Of a DNA stretch of 6,356 bases, positions 1 to 3,800 are shown piece after piece. Positions within the stretch are counted from its first letter, which is position 1, and each line of letters begins with the position of its first letter. Below the pieces are notes generated by a model. That model was not told the DNA's origin. It did no database searches and saw only the letters and a program-made list of their open reading frames with translations. The stretch is from the NCBI GenBank assembly GCA_008501835.1, contig QQUB01000263.1, positions 1-6,356 of the forward strand, in the 5' to 3' direction. The translations under genes and the position numbers were made by a program. The stretch is from Bacteroidota bacterium (GTDB lineage Bacteria; Bacteroidota; Bacteroidia; Chitinophagales; Saprospiraceae).

Positions 1-1
1 A

Positions 2-667
2 GAAGATGATGCCTATAACCGGGGGGTTCCCTCAAAAGTTATTAAGGTGGCTCGCCTGGATGTAATGCCTCCGGTTGATCCGATCATGGAAAGTGTTTCT
101 CCTGAAAATGGTCAAATGCAAATACGTTGGTTCCCAAGTGCAAGTGAAGATGCAATAGGGCAATTGCTTTATAAAAAAACGGAAGATTCTGATGATGAAC
201 AGTGGCAACTGGTGGATACACTTGAAGCAGGTCAGAGCATTTATTTAGACCCGTTGGTTGAAATAGGGAAAGACTATTTTTATCGGTTGATGGCCTATGA
301 CGAGGCTAATAACCTTTCCGATTTCTCTGGCGTGAAACAAGGAAGAGTACCTTTTCCGGGTGAAGCTGTTGTCGTTAGTAATTTGAGCGTGGTTTTTGAC
401 CAATCTCAATTAGAAAATAAAAATCTTCTGGAATGGGAATATTCTCCCATTAATGAACAAATCGCTAACGCTCCGTTTGTTTTCGAAATTTACCGGTCCA
501 GTGGAGGAAATGTTGTTGAATTATTGACAAGTGTTGAGGGAGAGACAATGATTTTCGAAGATAGAGAAATCTCCCAAAACGTCCTCTACAACTATGCCGT
601 CCGCATCCGTTTTGACAACGGCTGGGTAGGCGACCTGAGTGAGATAAAGTCCATAATGGTAAAGTAA
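2..667 (+). CDS. C-terminal part of a fibronectin type III repeat protein (5' end outside window)
   Basis: The frame is open from the first bases to TAA at 665-667, giving 221 codons. No true start is visible: a GTG at 47 lies inside a domain, so the gene begins upstream. Residues 1-20 look like the last strand of one FN3 domain (AYNRGVPSKVIKV). They are followed by a PPVDP linker and a second FN3-like domain at about 24-117, with the pattern 'QIRWFPS', then 'YLDP', then 'DYFYRLMAYDEANNLSDFS'. A third, more diverged domain runs from about 118 to 221 ('NLLEWEYSP', 'FEIYRSS', 'LYNYAVRIRFDNGW'). FN3 domains are beta-sandwiches that usually space or bind in extracellular proteins, so a surface or secreted role is likely. 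The protein ends in 'KSIMVK' with no type IX sorting domain, so it may be periplasmic, surface-bound in another way, or part of a complex. The next gene follows after 74 bp on the same strand. The specific function is not recognised. Confidence 0.85.
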   Translation, partial: EDDAYNRGVPSKVIKVARLDVMPPVDPIMESVSPENGQMQIRWFPSASEDAIGQLLYKKTEDSDDEQWQLVDTLEAGQSIYLDPLVEIGKDYFYRLMAYDEANNLSDFSGVKQGRVPFPGEAVVVSNLSVVFDQSQLENKNLLEWEYSPINEQIANAPFVFEIYRSSGGNVVELLTSVEGETMIFEDREISQNVLYNYAVRIRFDNGWVGDLSEIKSIMVK

Positions 668-703
668 AGTTATAAAATCAATTGAACTAAACAATAAACC
701 CAC

Positions 704-727
704 GGCAGGCCATGGCCCATGCCTTTT
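704..727 (+). terminator. GC-rich dyad plus T tract, possible weak terminator
   Basis: The intergenic region contains GGCAGGCCATGGCCCATGCC (704-723), directly followed by TTTT (724-727). The outer arms GGCA/TGCC and the inner palindrome GGCCATGGCC are complementary, but two extra bases sit on the right side and the centre leaves little room for a loop. This could be a weak intrinsic terminator for the FN3 gene, a protein-binding dyad, or chance. It lies 15-38 bp before the next start codon, so it could also affect that gene's leader. Confidence 0.25.
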
Positions 728-728
728 G

Positions 729-741
729 AAAAAAATCTGTT
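729..741 (+). promoter_or_regulatory. A-rich translation leader without Shine-Dalgarno
   Basis: The bases just before ATG 742 are AAAAAAATCTGTT, with no AGGAGG-like sequence. Bacteroidota genes often start translation from A/T-rich leaders rather than a Shine-Dalgarno pairing, so this supports 742 as a native start. An in-frame TGA at 727-729 rules out an upstream in-frame extension. I found no convincing Bacteroidota promoter (TTG near -33 with TAnnTTTG near -7) in the 74-bp gap. Confidence 0.45.
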
Positions 742-831
742 ATGACTAAAGTTTACACTTTTAATAAAACCTTTGCATGGGCATTGGCAGGGGCGATGTT
801 TGTCATTTTTGGTTCCACAAAACTGTTGGCC
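742..831 (+). other. Signal peptide coding region
   Basis: Residues 1-30 have a basic N-region with K3 and K9, then a hydrophobic stretch (FAWALAGAMFVIFG, residues 11-24), then STKLLA before Q31. Bacteroidota signal peptides often end in LxA|Q or similar, and mature type IX cargo often begins with Gln. There is no Cys next to the cleavage site, so this is not a lipoprotein. Confidence 0.85.
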
Positions 832-3800
832 CAGGAAAGCTGGGGGTATGTGGGGACATTTAATTTTTCCGGAACCTCCATAGACAGAACAGATATTGAG
901 TTCAGTAGTACCGGAGAGCCCCATGTTGCGTACTCGGCCGGCATTCAGCTGTCGGTGAAAAGGTTCAATGGCAGTTCATGGGAAACGGTCGGAACGGAAA
1001 ATTTTGCCTTTTTGAGTCCTTTGGCGGACGCACTTGCCCCTAGTCTGGCATTGGATGGTATGGATGTACCTTACGTTGCATTTATCGACCTCTTAGATGG
1101 TCTTAGGGTGATGAAATTTGATGGAACCAATTGGGTGGATGTCGGTGCAACAGGATTTATCAATGCAAATAAATCCCCTTCCCTGGCCATTTACAATAAT
1201 GAACCTTATGTAGCTGCTGCCGATAATGATAATGGAGGAAACCTTACCATGAAAAAATTTGATGGAACCAACTGGGTAACCATTGGTTTTGAAGGGTTTT
1301 CCGATCAGGCAGAGCAGGTACAATTAGCATTCTCGCCGGCAGGCATCCCTACAGTTGCCTATGTTAATCCTGGAACGAACTCCGTTAATGTGATGACCTA
1401 TGAATGGCAGGAAGAATTCATGGACGTTCTTTGGAGTTTTGTTGGTAGTGGAAATATAACTGATCAGACTGATTTTCTCAGTCTTGCAGTTGGTGGTGCC
1501 AACGAGTCAGAATATATTGCTTTCCAGGATGGTAACGCGGGCAATATGGCAAGCGTTATGCGATTTTCAGGAACTGCATGGGAATATGTGGGTGCACAGG
1601 GGGTGTCTGATGGAGCAATAGAATATACAAGCCTTGCTATCTTTGAGAATGAGCCTTATCTGGCCTATGGGGATGAGGCTAATGGAGGAGGAGTGACGGT
1701 AAAGAAGTTTTCAGGAGGTGTATGGGAGACCATTGGTTCAGAAGCATTTACGGCCCATGGACCGCTTAATTTAAACCTGGCCTTATATCATGGACAGCCA
1801 TTTGTTTCCTATAGGGATAATGATGCCGGAACCGGTTCCGGTGCTTCAGTGATGAAGTATGATTGTTTTGATAATCGCTATGATCTGAATATTGTTTTTG
1901 ACAATTTCCCCGGGGATATCAGCTGGGAAGTCAAAAACCTGGTTGGTGAGACAGTGGCCTCAGAGGGACCATATAATTTTCTATCTGCCGGAGATACCTT
2001 AGATGTTTCTTTTTGTTTAGCGGATGGTTGCTATGAGTTTATCATAAATGATTCTTATGGTGACGGGTTATGCTGTGCCCAGGGAAATGGATTTTATACC
2101 TTGACAAATGCCCAGGGCGATACCCTGGCCCAAGGGGCAGAGTTTTCTTTTTCCGAAACAACCCAGATTTGTGTGGCAATGGAATTGCCAAAGGCTGTTA
2201 TTGCCTCCCCGGAAGGCACCGCTTTGAATTGCTATGGTGGTTCGCTTTTACTGGACGGATCCAATTCTTTTGGAGATAACAATTTATCTTATCAATGGGA
2301 GGACGCAACCCAAACCATTATCGGAACTGACCCTACGGTAGCTGTCACAGCCGCCGGAACCTACTACCTGCAGGTGACAGATGAAGTGACCATGGAAACA
2401 GATCTGGATAGTGTGCAGATCACTGAAGCCGGCAACCTGTTCTTGAATATTAATTTTGACGACTACCCTGGAGACATTTCCTGGGATTTAGCAGGTAACA
2501 ATGGATTTTTTATGTCTGGTGGGCCTTATACCGATGAACCGGCAGGTTCTACCCTGACCATTCCTTTTTGTGCAGAGAGTGATTGTTATAATTTAAATAT
2601 ATATGACTCTTTTGGAGATGGTTTGTGTTGTGCCTGGGGTGATGGAGCTTATTCCATTACCAACCTTACCGGAGACACTTTAGCCATGGGAGCTGTTTTT
2701 GATACGCTGGAAACTTCCTTTTTCTGTCTCGTCAACTCTCCTACAGCTATCATCAATCCTTTACAGGGCACGGAGGTCAACTGCCATTTTCCGGAAATCA
2801 CTCTAGACGGTTCCGGATCTAACGGAGAAAACTCCCTCACTTATGAATGGACAGATGGGATATCTGTATTGGGTACGGACCCAACCTTCACCGTTGATGA
2901 TTCAGGGGTATATTATCTGATCGCGACGGATGCTGTTAATTTGTCTTCGGATACAGCCTCTGTTGCTATTACCGGCGGTCCTCCTTTCCTGGCTACTGAA
3001 ATTTTTCCAACTGTTGCTCATTTGGACTGCGACAACCCAAGTAGTACTTTATTGGTTGGCATTTTTAATGCACAAGGTGCCATAAATTACCTTTGGTCTA
3101 ATGATAGTACGTCAGATGAAATAACGGTTAATGCAGGAGGTACTTATTCGGTTACCGTTACCGATACCGCCAATGGTTGTGAGGCAACACACTCGGTTGT
3201 TATTTCCGAAGCGGTTATTGGGTGTACACCGTTTATTACAACCTGGGAAACCACTGCTTCCAATGAATCAGTTACCGTACCTGCATACGGGACCGGGTTT
3301 GGTTATAATATTGACTGGGGCGACGGGACTTTGGAAACCGGACTGACGGGTCCGGCTATGCATACTTATTCATCTCCTGGTGTCCATACGGTGAGTATAA
3401 CCGGAGAATTGACCAATACTTCTTTTCAGACAACAGGAGACAGTGATAAACTACAGTCGATTGAACAGTGGGGGACCATAGAATGGACAACTTTTGAATA
3501 TGGATTTCGCTATTGTACAAACCTGGTCATTAATGCCTCTGATGCGCCTGATTTGAGTAATGTGACCAGCATGCATTGGGCATTTAGTGATTGTACAAGT
3601 CTTAATAGCGATATTTCGTTTTGGAATATGTCTAATATTCAATCCACCAGGAACATGTTTAATGGTGCCACATCGTTTAATCAGCCTTTGAACTCCTGGG
3701 ATGTATCCAATGTAACGGATATGGGAGGAATGTTCAATGGAGCGATCTCTTTTAATCAGCCATTAGATATGTGGGATGTTTCCAGTGTATCCGATATGAT

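Noticed and set aside
47..667. GTG at 47 as the start of the FN3 gene
   Set aside because: The frame stays open to the left edge and codes for the end of another FN3-like domain, so the GTG is internal.
668..741. Promoter for the giant gene
   Set aside because: No TAnnTTTG-type -7 element with a TTG at proper distance is visible; TTG at 682-684 has no matching partner.
2070..2279. Short forward frames at 2070-2279, 3131-3346 and 6008-6262
   Set aside because: All are out-of-frame shadows inside the giant gene, with no signal, motif or leader of their own.
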